Both the position numbers and the translations under genes were made by a program. This document shows, piece by piece, positions 1-11,900 of a DNA stretch of 64,000 nucleotides. Source of the stretch: Cristatella mucedo (Eukaryota > Bryozoa > Phylactolaemata > Cristatellidae); assembly GCA_009760855.2 (NCBI GenBank), contig WPIO01000058.1:251501-315500 (forward strand), written 5' to 3'. How positions within the stretch are numbered: position 1 is the first letter of the stretch; each line of letters opens with the position of its first letter. The notes beneath the pieces were generated by a model, which saw nothing but the letters and a program-made list of their open reading frames with translations, searched no databases and was not told the DNA's origin.

Positions 1-324
1 TAGTGCGCTTCTTCAGTTGATCATTGTTAAGTTCGTGCGGGCAGTCGCGCACAGATCAAAACGGCTCAGGCTGACGCCGTTTATTTCGGAAACGCGGACC
101 GGGCCGCACGGCCAGCACGCGGGCCTGCAAGCAAGTGGGTCCGCTGTATTTACCGGAAAAGCTCGGTGGGTGGATGCCAGGCGGACCCAACGATCCTCAT
201 TCATGTGTTCGGTGTGGATTGTTTACGAGTACGTCTTAATCGTTCGTTATTATATTCGATTGTACTCGATTCATTTGACCGAATAGAAAATTTATTTTCT
301 CGAGCCGTTCTCATATGTGCTAAA
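1..324. other. Window start, nothing recognised
   Basis: No supported gene. The LINE A homology begins around 325. Confidence 0.4.
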
Positions 325-1588
325 ACATGGAATAGGATATCACTTATGCTGACGTACTCAGTTGTATTTGTCATTCAAACCGTCGGAATCTGCTGCATCA
401 ACTGAGAAACTGAATGTTTGCCTTGCCGATATTTGATCACGGATTTCGGAAAACTTCCTGAAATTAAATGAAGATAAAACCGAACTGCTGCTCATAGGAC
501 ACACTAAGCGTGTGGCTGGATTAAAAGGCTTTGCTCTTCTAATAGGTGATGCTATTGTGCGACCATCACCACGTGCTCGAAATTTAGGTGTCGTTTTCGA
601 CAGCTGCCTCAATTTTAAAAGCTTTACTCAGAAGACTGCTTCTACAGCTAGCCATCACGTCCGATCCCTATTCAAGATTAGGAGCTGTCTCGCACAGTTA
701 CTTGGAAAAAATTTAACTAGCTCCTTAGTTCTGTCTCGGTTTGATTATTGTAATTCCCTTTTGGCTGGGCTACCAAAGAAAGCTATTAGGCCACTGCAGC
801 TGACTATGAATATGGCTGCAAGGCTAGTCTTCAAGTCCCAGAGGTTTGAGCACGTGTCTCCTTTGCTAAAAGAGTTAGGATGGATGCCGGTTGAGCAACG
901 GATAATAAATAAACAAATCCTAGCTGATTAAACAGCCTCTTTTTGTAGAGCAACAGGAGAGCCTTTATGGCTATCACCACCACTTGCAGTGGCGATAAAG
1001 AATCGCCTACCATGGGAATCGAACCCACGACCTCGGGACCGCGGTCGTGAAAACAACCGCCTTACCAAGTGTGCCATCACGGCTCTCAGTGCAAAGTTCT
1101 TTGGCTGACCCACAAGGCCCGCCGCGGCTTGGCTCCTTTGTACCTAGCTGAACTGCTGCATCAGTTTCAGCCTGTTCGTGCCCTCCGATCCCGTGTGGAC
1201 AATACATTAGCTGTTCCATTCCTCTGCTTAAAGACCGTTGGCGACAGAAGCTTTAGCTCTGCAGGTCCTAGACTGTGGAACTCGCTTCCACAATTCTTAC
1301 GCAACAACTGCTCTCCTACTGCCGACTATGGCTCATCCTTTTCAGCGGTCCTGAGCCGCTACTTCCATGCTACTCACTACCTCAACTGCTCTACCGACTC
1401 TGCTATGCTTCCCACCTCCTTTTTGTTGCGTGAGACGAAGTCTGTTGGCTACCGAATGCGTACCGAAAGCCGCTTAGGCTGTGAGTGTGCTATACAAAAC
1501 TCTCCTGCGTAACACCCACATGGTCTTTATGACTTTGTGGAGTTACAGACAGAGATACATTACATTACATTACATTACATTATATTGA
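325..1588 (+). mobile_element. LINE family A (CR1/L2-type), 5'-truncated and SINE-interrupted
   Basis: From about 325 the sequence parallels the 31.19-32.27 kb copy (RT motif C region, then the thumb and C-terminal domain RNLGVVFDS, LDYCNSLLAGLP and PRLWNSLPQFL). It carries indels and stops, and the catalytic YADD region is frameshifted. A SINE interrupts it at about 905-1088. It ends in (ACATT)n at about 1553-1588, the family A 3' tail. Confidence 0.85.
905..1088 (-). mobile_element. tRNA-derived SINE inserted in the family A LINE
   Basis: On the minus strand the head resembles a tRNA: TGGCACACTTGGTAAGG in the A-box position and GGTTCGATTCC as a perfect B box, near 1010-1080. The body (AAGGCTCTCCTGTTGC-like) and an AT-rich tail follow. 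The LINE reading resumes at 1090, so the SINE arrived later. It is not a functional tRNA gene, since the acceptor stem does not close. Confidence 0.75.
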
Positions 1589-1823
1589 AATTGTATGCTG
1601 CAATTATGGTCAATTGTCTGCTGCATTGCCTCGAAGTTTTATTCAAACTATTGCTATTAGTGACAAACACATTCCACCTAAGGTAACTGTTGCTGAATTA
1701 ACAACGGACATTTAAAATGTCTCTATCAATCTAGACAAAGCTATCAGGAAGAATAATGTTTTTGTACCAGGAATGCATTGCAGATCGAACTAATCAGCAA
1801 CCTCCTCTTATGATTGATATCAG

Positions 1824-1955
<132 letters not shown>

Positions 1956-2426
1956 AGTATATTTAATACATGCACACGAATACACAAATATATACATATA
2001 CTTTATATAAAATAATAAAATATCAAAAATTGATGGTATTCCGACCAAATGCAGGTTCACAATAAACTGCGATCGACCATTTGTCGTTAGTTAATAAGCT
2101 GCCCGAAAGCCAGCGAACGTTTGCATATTACAGAGAACTTCATTTAAGTATATCTTCCTACTTTAATGGCACTCAGCTTATGGATTCTCTAGTTAAAGTG
2201 CAACGGAGTTAAGCCTGCATTGAGCACGCCAGTAGTAGAGAATGGGTACTCAAGTTTGAAACATTTAATGTAAACACGCTGCTATTTTACGCGTAATTAT
2301 TTAATTTGAGCTCTTTATTTCATTATTTGTGGTCGATTGTGGTAAAAGGCAGTATATCTCAGTTGATCGTGGGACCGGCAGTGGCTGTGAACATCAAACA
2401 GATAAGCCATCGTAGTATTGGTATTG
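1956..2426. other. AT-rich spacer, nothing recognised
   Basis: No open frame with family similarity, no RNA gene and no clear repeat. Confidence 0.5.
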
Positions 2427-2560
2427 TGCAGGACAAAAAAAAAATAATAATAATGCACTTGATAAAGCGCCCTCAGAGAACTCAATCTCTATCTAGGCGT
2501 TTTACATTTGCTACGAAGGGAAACGCAATTGAATGGCGAGTAATATCAAGGACGAAGGAA
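2427..2560 (-). mobile_element. LINE family B 3'-end fragment
   Basis: The minus-strand tail: (ATT)n, then the stem-loop consensus (aagcgcc...agagattgag...gagggcgc) and the CCCTTYGYAGCAAATG lead. Only the last ~130 bp of the element is present. Confidence 0.75.
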
Positions 2561-2932
2561 GTGCACAGGGCAGCTCTCAGGCTAGCTGCGATACTAGTAT
2601 CTTGCCTTAGTGGGTCTGACTAGGGCACCTAGAGCAACCCGTAGCAGGCGGACTAGCCAAGAAGAATTGAGTAGGGGACACGTTAGTTAACCCGGAGCGG
2701 AGCGAGGCATCAGTTTGACAGCGAGATCCGCCCAGGTTAAAATGGAGCTTGGTCAGACAAAGAGCGGTCAGGACGTGGACCGACTACTGTACTACATTAG
2801 ACAAAGAGCGAAAGGATGGCAAGCTGGCGCAGGAGCCATCTAATAAATTACAGGCGGAAGCGAATAGACCGAGGACGGACACCGAGAGCTAGGGTTCGAC
2901 AAAAATAGCAGCTACGCTCAAGGTCTAGAGGG

Positions 2933-3060
<128 letters not shown>

Positions 3061-3169
3061 AAACGAGAGGACTGACAGAGCTCAGGGGTGCAGCTTCGGT
3101 TGTTGACATGAGACTACGCCTCGAGAGCACGAGAGTCGAACCTTGAACCTAAAGACACGGTTTCCACTG

Positions 3170-4725
3170 AATTTGAGGTTCTTAAAAGTTGTAGGTAAAC
3201 GAGTTGATTCAGAAAAGCTGGTGGTACCATGCCTAGCCTGGTGGGGGACTAGCTCTGGTAGGTAGGGTGGAGCCAGAGAATGAAGGAACCTAACAAAACC
3301 ATGAAGTCGATGCTCTGCTTGATAGGGAGCCAGTGCAGGTCGGCGAAAGATGGTGCGATTTGGTAACTGTGACGCTCCCGACAGACAAGCCTAACTGCCG
3401 AGTTTTGCACCAGTTGAAAGCGCCTGATTGCATAGGCCGGTAGACCAGCAAGCAGTGAGCTACATAAGTAGAGACGGGACGTTACAAATGCATTGACCAA
3501 TTTGAATGTAATGTCAACCTAAGCAAGCCCGAATTTTAGCAACGTTATGTAGCTGAAACAAGGCAGAATTGACTGTGGAGCTGATGCGTTTATCTAGTGA
3601 ATGGTAACTTTGAAACAGGACACCTAGATTACGCGAAGATACAACAGGAGATATTCCGGTGGAGCCGATTTTGAGCGATAATCTTTCCGGTGTCCGAGTT
3701 ACACCTGGTTTGCCCATAACCAGTAAGTTGGTTTTGCCGTCATTTAATTTGAGAAGTTTCGTTGCCATCCATGTGTGGATGTCAGCAATACATGCAGCCA
3801 GGGTGTGTAGACCACTCGCCTCACTCGAGGGCCGGGAGGAATCAAAGCAAAGGTTTAACTGAGTGTCATCTGCATAGAAGTGAAAGCCTAGACTATGCAC
3901 GGTAATCACATCAGCAAGAGGGAGAGCATATATTGTGAAAAGAAGCGGACCGAGCACAGAGCCCTGAGGTACCCCATACTTCCGTAGCTCATCGGATGAT
4001 CTTTGTCGGTTCGCATCAATACTCTGGAGTCTGGCAATACGATAGGATCAGAACCATTGCAGTGCAGTGCCAGTGATGCCCTGGGGTGCTCAAGAAGGAC
4101 TCATTTGATTAGTTGTATCAAACGCTGCCGAAAGATCAAGCAAAGAAGCAGAGCAACTTTACCCAAGTCTACATTCCTCAGAAGTTCGTTATACACACTA
4201 AGCGATGCTGACTCCGTGGAGTGATTAGCTCTAAATCCAGACAGGAATTTACTTGCTAGGTATGAGGTTTCAATATAAGAGTTCAGTTGGTTTGTGACAA
4301 CTCGTTCCAGCGCCTTTGATAGGAACCTTACAAGGGAAACTGGGCGGAAGCTGCTTAAGCTCTCTTCGCCTAGTGATGCTTTCTTAATTAGTGCCCAATA
4401 AACCCTTTTTGAAAGGTGTAGGGACATGGCATGAGGCTAAGGACATATTTATTGTGTTAGTTATGCATGGGAGCAATAGATCTACCCATCGTTAAAGTAG
4501 GACAGTGGGAATACAATTTAGAGGACTAGTAGTCTTCCTTGACTGGGAGATGAATTTCAGAATAATGTCACTCGTGGCCTTGAATCTAGACATTGAGATA
4601 GTGCACGGAATTGAGGGACAGGAGTCCAGAGGGAGATGCTGAAACCTTAAGGATGGACTCTCTGATCTTGTCTATCTTGCTGAGAAAGAAGCTAGAAGCG
4701 ATCCGCTAGGTCACCGCAAATATCA
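3170..4725 (-). mobile_element. LINE family B copy, degenerate, with pre-RT region
   Basis: The minus strand reads (5' to 3') an FFLSKIDKIRESIL-like block typical of the segment before RT in CR1/L2 ORF2. RT fingers (FRPVSLVRFLSKALERVV) follow, then HFYADDTQL and the C-terminal LAGLPAYAIRR region. Motif A is broken by frameshifts and the 3' UTR is absent. It extends further upstream in the element than the other family B copies here. Confidence 0.8.
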
Positions 4726-4860
4726 CTATAATAATAATAACAACGCAATTGATAAAGCGCCCTCAGAGAACTCAATCTCTCTCTAGGCGCTTTACATTTG
4801 CTGCAAAGGAAACATGATCGGATGATTAACTAGGTAAGGAGCTAACCTGGGAGCGGTTAA
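4726..4860 (-). mobile_element. LINE family B 3'-end fragment
   Basis: (AAT)n plus the family B terminal stem-loop on the minus strand, abutting the 5' side of the larger copy at 3170-4725. Confidence 0.7.
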
Positions 4861-5427
4861 AAAGATAGCAGACATAAGCATTTTCGGATTATATACTTGC
4901 GTATACATGTACACTCCTTCTTCTCAAATCTTGTTCCACCGCTACAAAGCTATGAATTGGTCAAACGAAGACAGAGAAACAAGAGCAGCCACTGGATCTA
5001 CTAATCCACAGCCGCAGCAAAGTTGATTATTCTTTCCTTTGTAGTTAGTGCATCGTGTTAAAACTGCGAACAGCGGCAGCAGATGATGAGAGGGGGTTTC
5101 CCTACCCACCGACAGTGCTGGCTTCTTCTAGCTTGTTTTCTGGTTCATTTTGATCGCCTGGCCCAACAAGCCTAGGTAACCACTCCACTGAAACACGAAA
5201 GGACGACCACAGGCCTAAAATGAAATGGGGCTAAGCGACAGACCGAAAAATAGCACGGACTTGTAATTTAAAGTCAGCCACTGAGCGGTAAGCTGAATCT
5301 CAAAAAACTTGAAACACGGCATTATCGGTGGTAGACCATGCTCATGTCGGCCAAGAAAGAGGAAAACCGGAGGGACAACTTTCACCTGAAGGCTCTCGCT
5401 CTTCGGCGACTCTCAAGGCATCTCTTC

Positions 5428-5512
5428 GACAGCTGTCTCAGTCACTAGCGATCACTACCGACAAATAGAGAAAGTTCGCCGGAGGTAGTCACTAGTGACT
5501 GAGACAGCTGTC
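5428..5512. repeat. Inverted repeat / fold-back
   Basis: The arms 5428-5459 and 5484-5512 both carry GACAGCTGTCTCAGTCACTA (or its complement). They are near-identical apart from a 3-nt indel, with a 24-nt spacer. Weaker complementarity continues outward for about 25 nt. Confidence 0.85.
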
Positions 5513-5985
5513 AAGCTTGCCAGGAGTGCTATATTGAGAAGGTTAGCCAAACTCAAGCCTTTGCTTATCGAGCGATGCAGAAGAGATCGTCTCAGATGAG
5601 GCCGGGCCCACGAGGCAGATGTCTATGAGTTTTATGGACAGATGAGTAAACAATTTATTTATGCTTTCTAAAACTGACTTGCATAGCAAAATACCAACAT
5701 CTATCTGGTAGAAAAGGCTGGGATTTCAAGTGGCGGAGCTCTTCTAGCAAACGATTACATTTGGAAGCAGGTCAATGAACCGAAAGTACACAGCAAAAGC
5801 TCGATTTGAGTCTATTGCTTGCTTGATCAATATTCCATCGAGCATCTTAAGGATAGGTTGGAGGGCTATTTCGAGGTTTGATCCTGTGTCTGCTCCGACT
5901 TCGGAAGAGCTGTTCAGCAAGCCACAGTACTACTGTGTTAATATTACCACAGACTTGTAAGTGTGGTAACTGGACTTGTAACTGA

Positions 5986-6028
5986 CTCGGTGCTTCGGGT
6001 ATAAAAGCTTATTATAAACCCGACCGAG
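5986..6028. repeat. Small imperfect hairpin
   Basis: CTCGG and TCGGGT (5986-6000) pair with ACCCGA and CCGAG (6018-6028) around a TATAA...TTATA centre. Function unknown. Confidence 0.6.
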
Positions 6029-6109
6029 GGGGCGACCTCATTACATTATTTGTGCAGTAATATTATTACTAATGCAAAACGTTCAGCATGCATTTAGTAT
6101 ATGTACGAA

Positions 6110-6487
6110 TTGATAATGTAACCACTGGAGACCATGCCTTTTGTTCATATGCTCCCAAATCCCGGAACTCACTACCTACTGACGTCACAATATCCCCTGA
6201 CTTGACATTAAAAAAGAAGCTAAAGATGCACATGCATCTCACAACATGTGCTGGGTCCTTGTGACTTGTCCTTTGTTTGCTTATGGGTGCTTACACTATG
6301 CACGTTACCACTAACCACATTTGAACGTTGACATTGGGCATGTGACCTCTTACCGTATTAGACTTGTTGATATTGAGCATGTTACCATTGACCATTTGAC
6401 CAAGCTTCCGTTACAGCATCTGTGAAGTGCCTAGAAAGAGATTGGGTTCTCTGACAGAGCTATACAAATGTATTCTTATTATTAATC
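6110..6487 (+). mobile_element. LINE family B 3' fragment, diverged
   Basis: Contains the GDHAF-like end of ORF2 and the 3' UTR with CACTAACCACATTTG modules, then a terminal stem-loop-like AGAGATTGGGTTCTCT and ATT tail. It is tail to tail with the next copy. Confidence 0.7.
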
Positions 6488-6490
6488 TGT

Positions 6491-8165
6491 ATAATAATAA
6501 TAATAATAATATTAATTCACTTGATAAAGCGCCCTCAGAGAACTGAATCTCTCTCTAGGCGCTTTACATTTGCTGTAAAGTGAAATGCCATTGAATGGGA
6601 AGTAAAATCATGCTTGAAAAAGAAACGAAATGAATAATATGGTTAGGGGTGACATGCACAGGGTCAGCATGCAAATGTGGTTAGTGGCAGCATGCACAGT
6701 GTCAGCACGCATAAGCACATCAAGGACGAATCACAGGGACCCACTAAATGCTGTCCTAAATAGGTGTGTTTTTAGGTTCCTTTTAAATGTGGTCCGGTCA
6801 GGGGATGTTTTGACGCAGGTCGGGAGGGAGTTCCAGGCTTTGGGAGCACATGAACTAAATGCACGGTCTCCAAAGGATTTAAGGTTTGTATGAGGTATTT
6901 CTAGACTGTTGGATTCCGAAAAGTGGGTGGTACGATGCTTGGCCTGATGGGGTAGTATATCTGACAGATAGGCTGGAGCCATAGAATGAAGGGACCTAAA
7001 AGTGAGCGACAAAACCTTGAAGTCAATCCGTTGCTTGACTGGTAGCCAGTGCAGGTCGGCGAGAAGTGGAGTAATGTGGCAACTGCGACGCTCACGACAG
7101 ACAAGCCTAGCTGCCGAGTTTTGCACCAGCTGCAATCGCCTGATCGCACATGCTGGTAGGCCAGTAAGCAGTGAGTTGCAGAAGTCGAGACGGGATGTCA
7201 CGAATGCATGAACTAACTTGGACGTGGTATCTTTATCTAAACAAGCCCGAATTTTAGCAATGTTATGAAGCTGAGAATAGGCGGATTTGACTGTGGAGCT
7301 GATATGGTCGTCTAACGAGAGGTCGCTTTGGAATATGACACCTAGATTTCGAGCTGATTCAACTGGAGATATGCTGGCAGAGCCAATTTTGAGAGTCAGC
7401 CTTTCCAATCTCTGGATCACACTGGGTTTGCCCATAACTAGTAAGTTAGTTTTATCATCGTTTAGTTTTAAAAAATTTGCTGCCATCCATGTGCAGATGT
7501 CATCAATGCATGCAGCAAGTGAGTTGAGAGAATTTGAGGTGCTCGAAGGCTGGGAGGGATCAAAGCAAAGGTACAACTGAGTGTCATCCGCATAGAAGTG
7601 AAAGCATAGATTGTGCTTGGCAATCACATCAGCAAGAGGCAGAGTATAAACCGTGAAAAGAACCGGACCTAGCACTGAGCCCTGAGGTACTCCATATTTT
7701 AGAGGTACTTCAGATGATCTTTGTCCATTCACGTCAACACTCTGGAGTCTCCCACTGAGATAGGACCTGAACCACTGCAGAGCAGTGCCAGTGATGCCCA
7801 GGCGAGATGAGAGGCGCTCTAGAAGAACTCTGTGATCGATGGTATCAAAAGCTGCCGAAAGATCAAGCAAAACAAGCAGAGACACTCTACCCATGTCTGC
7901 ATTCCTAAGTAGTTCGTTGTATACCCGAAGCAATGCTGACTCTGTGGAGTGATTAGCTCTCAAGCCAGACTGGAACTTACTAGCAAGGTGTGAGGTTTCG
8001 ATATACGAGTTCAGCTGGTCCGCCACGACCCGTTCGAGTGTCTTTGATAGGAATGGTAGAAGGGAAACTGGGCGGTAGTTGCTCAAGTTCTCTTGGTCAA
8101 GTGTAGCTTTCTTGAGAAGTGGCAGCTTTTTTGAAAGGTGCTGGGACATGACCTGAGGCTAATGA
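6491..8165 (-). mobile_element. LINE family B (CR1/L2-type), longest uninterrupted RT copy
   Basis: An open frame from 8149 to 6731 (472 aa) encodes reverse transcriptase: [13 protein letters not shown] fingers, LDLSAAFDTIDH (motif A), [20 protein letters not shown] (motif B) and [12 protein letters not shown] (motif C, catalytic DD intact). The thumb and C-terminal domain ([33 protein letters not shown]) follow. The 3' UTR and (ATT)n tail end near 6491. The copy is 5'-truncated and lacks the endonuclease; an in-frame 9-bp deletion near 8110 removes residues present in the 47.8 kb copy. The strand is the same as FKBP8, downstream of its stop. Confidence 0.93.
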
Positions 8166-8863
8166 CATATGCCAAGTCAAAAGCCATCAGCTGACACCAG
8201 ATGGGTGTCGCACGTGTGGAACAGTACTTTTGAGGAGTGCATATGCAGACAGTGGTGGGTCCAACAAAGGATCTGATTCAAGCTGCCTATCGACTCAATC
8301 CGGAAAAGAACCGGAGGTCTCCACTCACCACAGTCGCCTTCAAATACCAGCATGACTGTATTCATCAGGCAAGAGCCATTTTCAGATTTTGCAAGATATA
8401 GTGGGTATCGTTTTGCAAGCTGACTATGATGCATTGGATCGATATTGCACTACATCCCGATTGTAGCTTGACGCCCTATTGTAGCTGCTTTTTGAACGGC
8501 AGGCCAATGATCACAGCTGGTAGACCTCGGCAATAAGGTATGCATGATGAATTTGGAGCTGCAGCAAGCACCATGATAGATAGGATATATGTACTGAATA
8601 TATTTCCTATATGCCGACTTATATAGCACCACATTATCTAACTTTGCTACTAGAAAACGCCCAGCTTATGCCCACTGTCAGGCATTGCATTGAATATAGA
8701 GCGGCTGATCTCCAGCACGGTACATTTACTCGACTAGAGAGCAAAGGCACCCTCATCAGCTGGAACGCTGGGCTGCTGCGGGTCTCGCATGTAGCATCAG
8801 GCTAATGCACGGCAATTTCTCTGGTTATTCATGCAATAGCTATTGGTGTCGCTGAATAGTTGT
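8166..8863 (-). other. FKBP8 3' flank / probable 3' UTR
   Basis: Between the FKBP8 stop and the LINE. I see no canonical AATAAA on the minus strand here, so the 3' end of the transcript is not assigned. No other gene is recognised. Confidence 0.4.
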
Positions 8864-8941
8864 TCATAGGTACTTCCGCAACATGAAAACTCCAACGGAC
8901 AAGGCCACAGCTGCAACGGCTCCAATGATACCATATGTAGC
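8864..8941 (-). CDS. FKBP8: FKBP8 exon 9 (C-terminal membrane anchor and stop)
   Basis: The acceptor is ttcgatgtag before 8941. The 25 codons encode ATYG followed by the hydrophobic IIGAVAAVALSVGVFML, then RKYL and stop. Position, length and basic flank match the tail anchor that ends human FKBP8. The exon is too short to show up in ORF scans. Confidence 0.88.
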   Translation of the reverse strand, partial: ATYGIIGAVAAVALSVGVFMLRKYL

Positions 8942-11900
8942 CTACATCGAAAAATGACAGCAGCAATCAATCAACGTCCATGAACATGGACAAGAACCGA
9001 CTCAACACCCATAAACAAACATGAGCAGTACACGACTTTGCACAAGTGCACATTCAAACAAGATGTTACAGCATGTGCATGCATATTTTTTCAAGGCAAA
9101 ATGGTACACTTAGTACTATGAAGTCAATCAATTAAAACAACTACTTCCTGGTCTTTCTCATTTTAGGGCTGCGGCTATTACATGCTTTCAATGAGATCCA
9201 TCGTACACCCTATTGAGGATATTTCATTTTATTTTGGCTAGCATACGTGTTTCCAATGTAAATTACGAGAATATCCAAATCAAACAAGCTGCCTACTCAT
9301 CTGGGCATTATGTTCTGATTACATAAACATGGCTTAGAATGCTAGTTGCTGCCCTCTCTCTAAACAAAAGAAAAAGGTCGATACAACTTCTGCTGAGGCA
9401 TATCCTGGTCTTTTCAAAGTGTGCTTTAGTTTCCAATCAGCCGTCATGGCTAGGCATATTTTCAGTCTTGATAAGAAAACTCACTTCTCATTGTTTTAAA
9501 TGCAAACACGAATATTTCGGCATATGACAATATGCAAAGAGAGGAATTGCAGGGAATTAATCTTCATGAGAAGCTTTGCAGGGCCCGGTGAAGATGTTTC
9601 CAACAATCTCAATATCACGAACGTCTGCTAGAAAGAATCCATAGACAAATGAGTTTAACAATGTGGTAAGTAACGTACACAAAAAGGCAAAACAGAGAGG
9701 CACAGCTGCAAGCGATTGATACACATTATCGTGCATTAAAGTGCAGTGCACAGAGCATAAAACACACAGTACATTAAAGGGGAGCTGGTGGACCCTTACA
9801 GCTCGTGAAAACTGCTGTTTGCCTTTTTCCTGTGATCCCGTAGCACCGGATGCATTTTTCAATCCCATCATTTTCTTGTAGAGAATCTTTTCATCATCTG
9901 CATCCTTTTTTAATTTCTCCTGAAGCTTATAAAGCTCACGGTGGATCACCTTTGTACTGGGCTCCAGTTTCAATGCCTGCTTGAGTATTTCGACGGCTTC
10001 CTTTGTTGATCCCATTGCTCCCAAAGACTGAAAGTCAAACAGGGATGCTTCTGTTCGAATAGGCTATACATTAAACACAAGTTAAGCAACAATGAGCCCA
10101 CAAAAACTGCATTGCTCGCATAGTGTGCACAGCATAAAAGCCAAGAGCAGTTATGGTGAGCTCGGTTGGTTGCATCAGATAAGTCTTAGCTAAAGATGCA
10201 TTTGTTCCGGTCAGTCTTCCCTTCACCCAATTGGTGTCTTTTTTGTTCCACTTTACTTTGTGTGCGTACATGTGAATGATTTAGGGCATGATACTCGCCT
10301 GAGGTCATACTAACCGCTGGCCACAAGTGTCGTCATAAGTGTTCGCTTTAGCATGCTGGCCAAAACAAGATACCCGTCTTGCTTTTGCATGTTTGATACC
10401 GTGCAAATCACCAACTTTATGCATACTGCTGTTACAGTTAGTTACAAAGCATGTAAATAGAGATTAAGTTCTCCTAGGGCAAGATACAAACAAAACCTGT
10501 TCTTATTAACATTATTAGTAATGTTATAACCATGCTCGTGGCAGCAGCACGGAGACAAAAGACGGCAAGAGAAGTGATCAGTACTAGGTGCGTGGGATCT
10601 GCATAAGCTAAAGTCACATCAGTCTTGGAGTAGTGCTAGAACCACGGCCACCCGTAATCGTGTCAGCACGACCAGCCGGCTGACTAGCTGCAATCAGCTA
10701 GGCAGGTGTACAATTTGGGCGGGCTAGTGGTGACTGTACAGTCATCACACATTAGAAATAAGCAGCTGGTGTGTGCAGCCATCTCAGAGATAATTCAGCA
10801 CTGCAACTTGTCACTACACTTGTAGAATTCAGTGAACACTCGGAGAAGGTCAGGGGTGTAGCAATAAATATCCTTTGAAGGAACTTGACTTTTTAAGGGA
10901 TGGCCTTGCCTAACGAGCATAGCACAGGGCTTCCAACGGGCTTCACACTGGCATCTTCTACGTAAACGTGGATACAAAGCAAATGGATTAAGCTTTAAGC
11001 AAATGGAAGATTGCATGTTAGCCATCCCCTTTGCCTGGCTCACAACATGCTAGAGACAGTAGTTCAATCCACCTGCTTGAGTTTCATATTTTTTTTTTTA
11101 TTAATCCCTACATCCCCAACATTGCCCTTGGTCACATACGTGGCCTTCAAGGTCAGTAAGCCTTTACAAGTCAGTAAGCCTTAAAAAAGCCTAGTGCAAA
11201 GAGCAGAACTATAAGTAGCCTCAGTAGATGAATGGTTTGAGCAATGATCCGGGACAGGGACGGCAGGTTTGTTCCTTGCACAAATTGAACATTTTTTCAT
11301 TCAGTCGAACAGGATTTAGGGTTATGAATATTTAAAAACATGGTTCCGATAGGTGCACAGTCATACAATTTATCGAACCGTTTTCATGAACTTAATACAA
11401 ACATAGTATGTGCAGTGCAGGTTGTTACAAATATGGAATTTCTGGAAGCAAAGCCTTCTGGTAGGTAAGTCTCTTGAAGCTTTATGGTGTCTGGTGCCAG
11501 ACAGAATGATGGCATTTCAGACAGACTATCAATACAAGTAATGGAGAAAGTGGTAAGACATACATACTGGGCACAAAACCAACTCAGTGTCCCTTTGCAT
11601 TTTAGTTCTGAATCACTTTATAATTTATATTCTCCTTGCCGATGTAATTGTCAAGCACAATCCAGGCTTTAATTTTTATGCAGATGATTACAGCTCTACC
11701 TTTGCTTTGATCCCTCCCAACCTTTCAGAATTGCAACGATTATTACCCCCCCAAGCAGCTTGTATTACAGCAAACTTTCTCTAATTGAATGAAAATAAAA
11801 CAACCTTAGTAATTAAATGCAAACCATATGTCCCTAAAAAGTGGGAAAGCCTGATCCTCAAATTGTCTTGGCAAGCTTTTTTCCACTTTATATGTATAGA

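Larger units (their letters stand above)
4861..6109. other. Non-coding spacer with fold-back sequences
   Basis: No gene recognised. It contains an inverted repeat (5428-5512) and a smaller hairpin (5986-6028), each listed separately. Confidence 0.5.

Noticed and set aside
1007-1085. Possible tRNA gene
   Set aside because: A and B boxes are present, but the acceptor stem does not pair and the sequence continues into a SINE body.
9557-9799. Read-through C-terminus of the FKBP8 exon 8 frame
   Set aside because: A good donor at 9799 and a family-matching tail-anchor exon at 8864-8941 explain the gene better.
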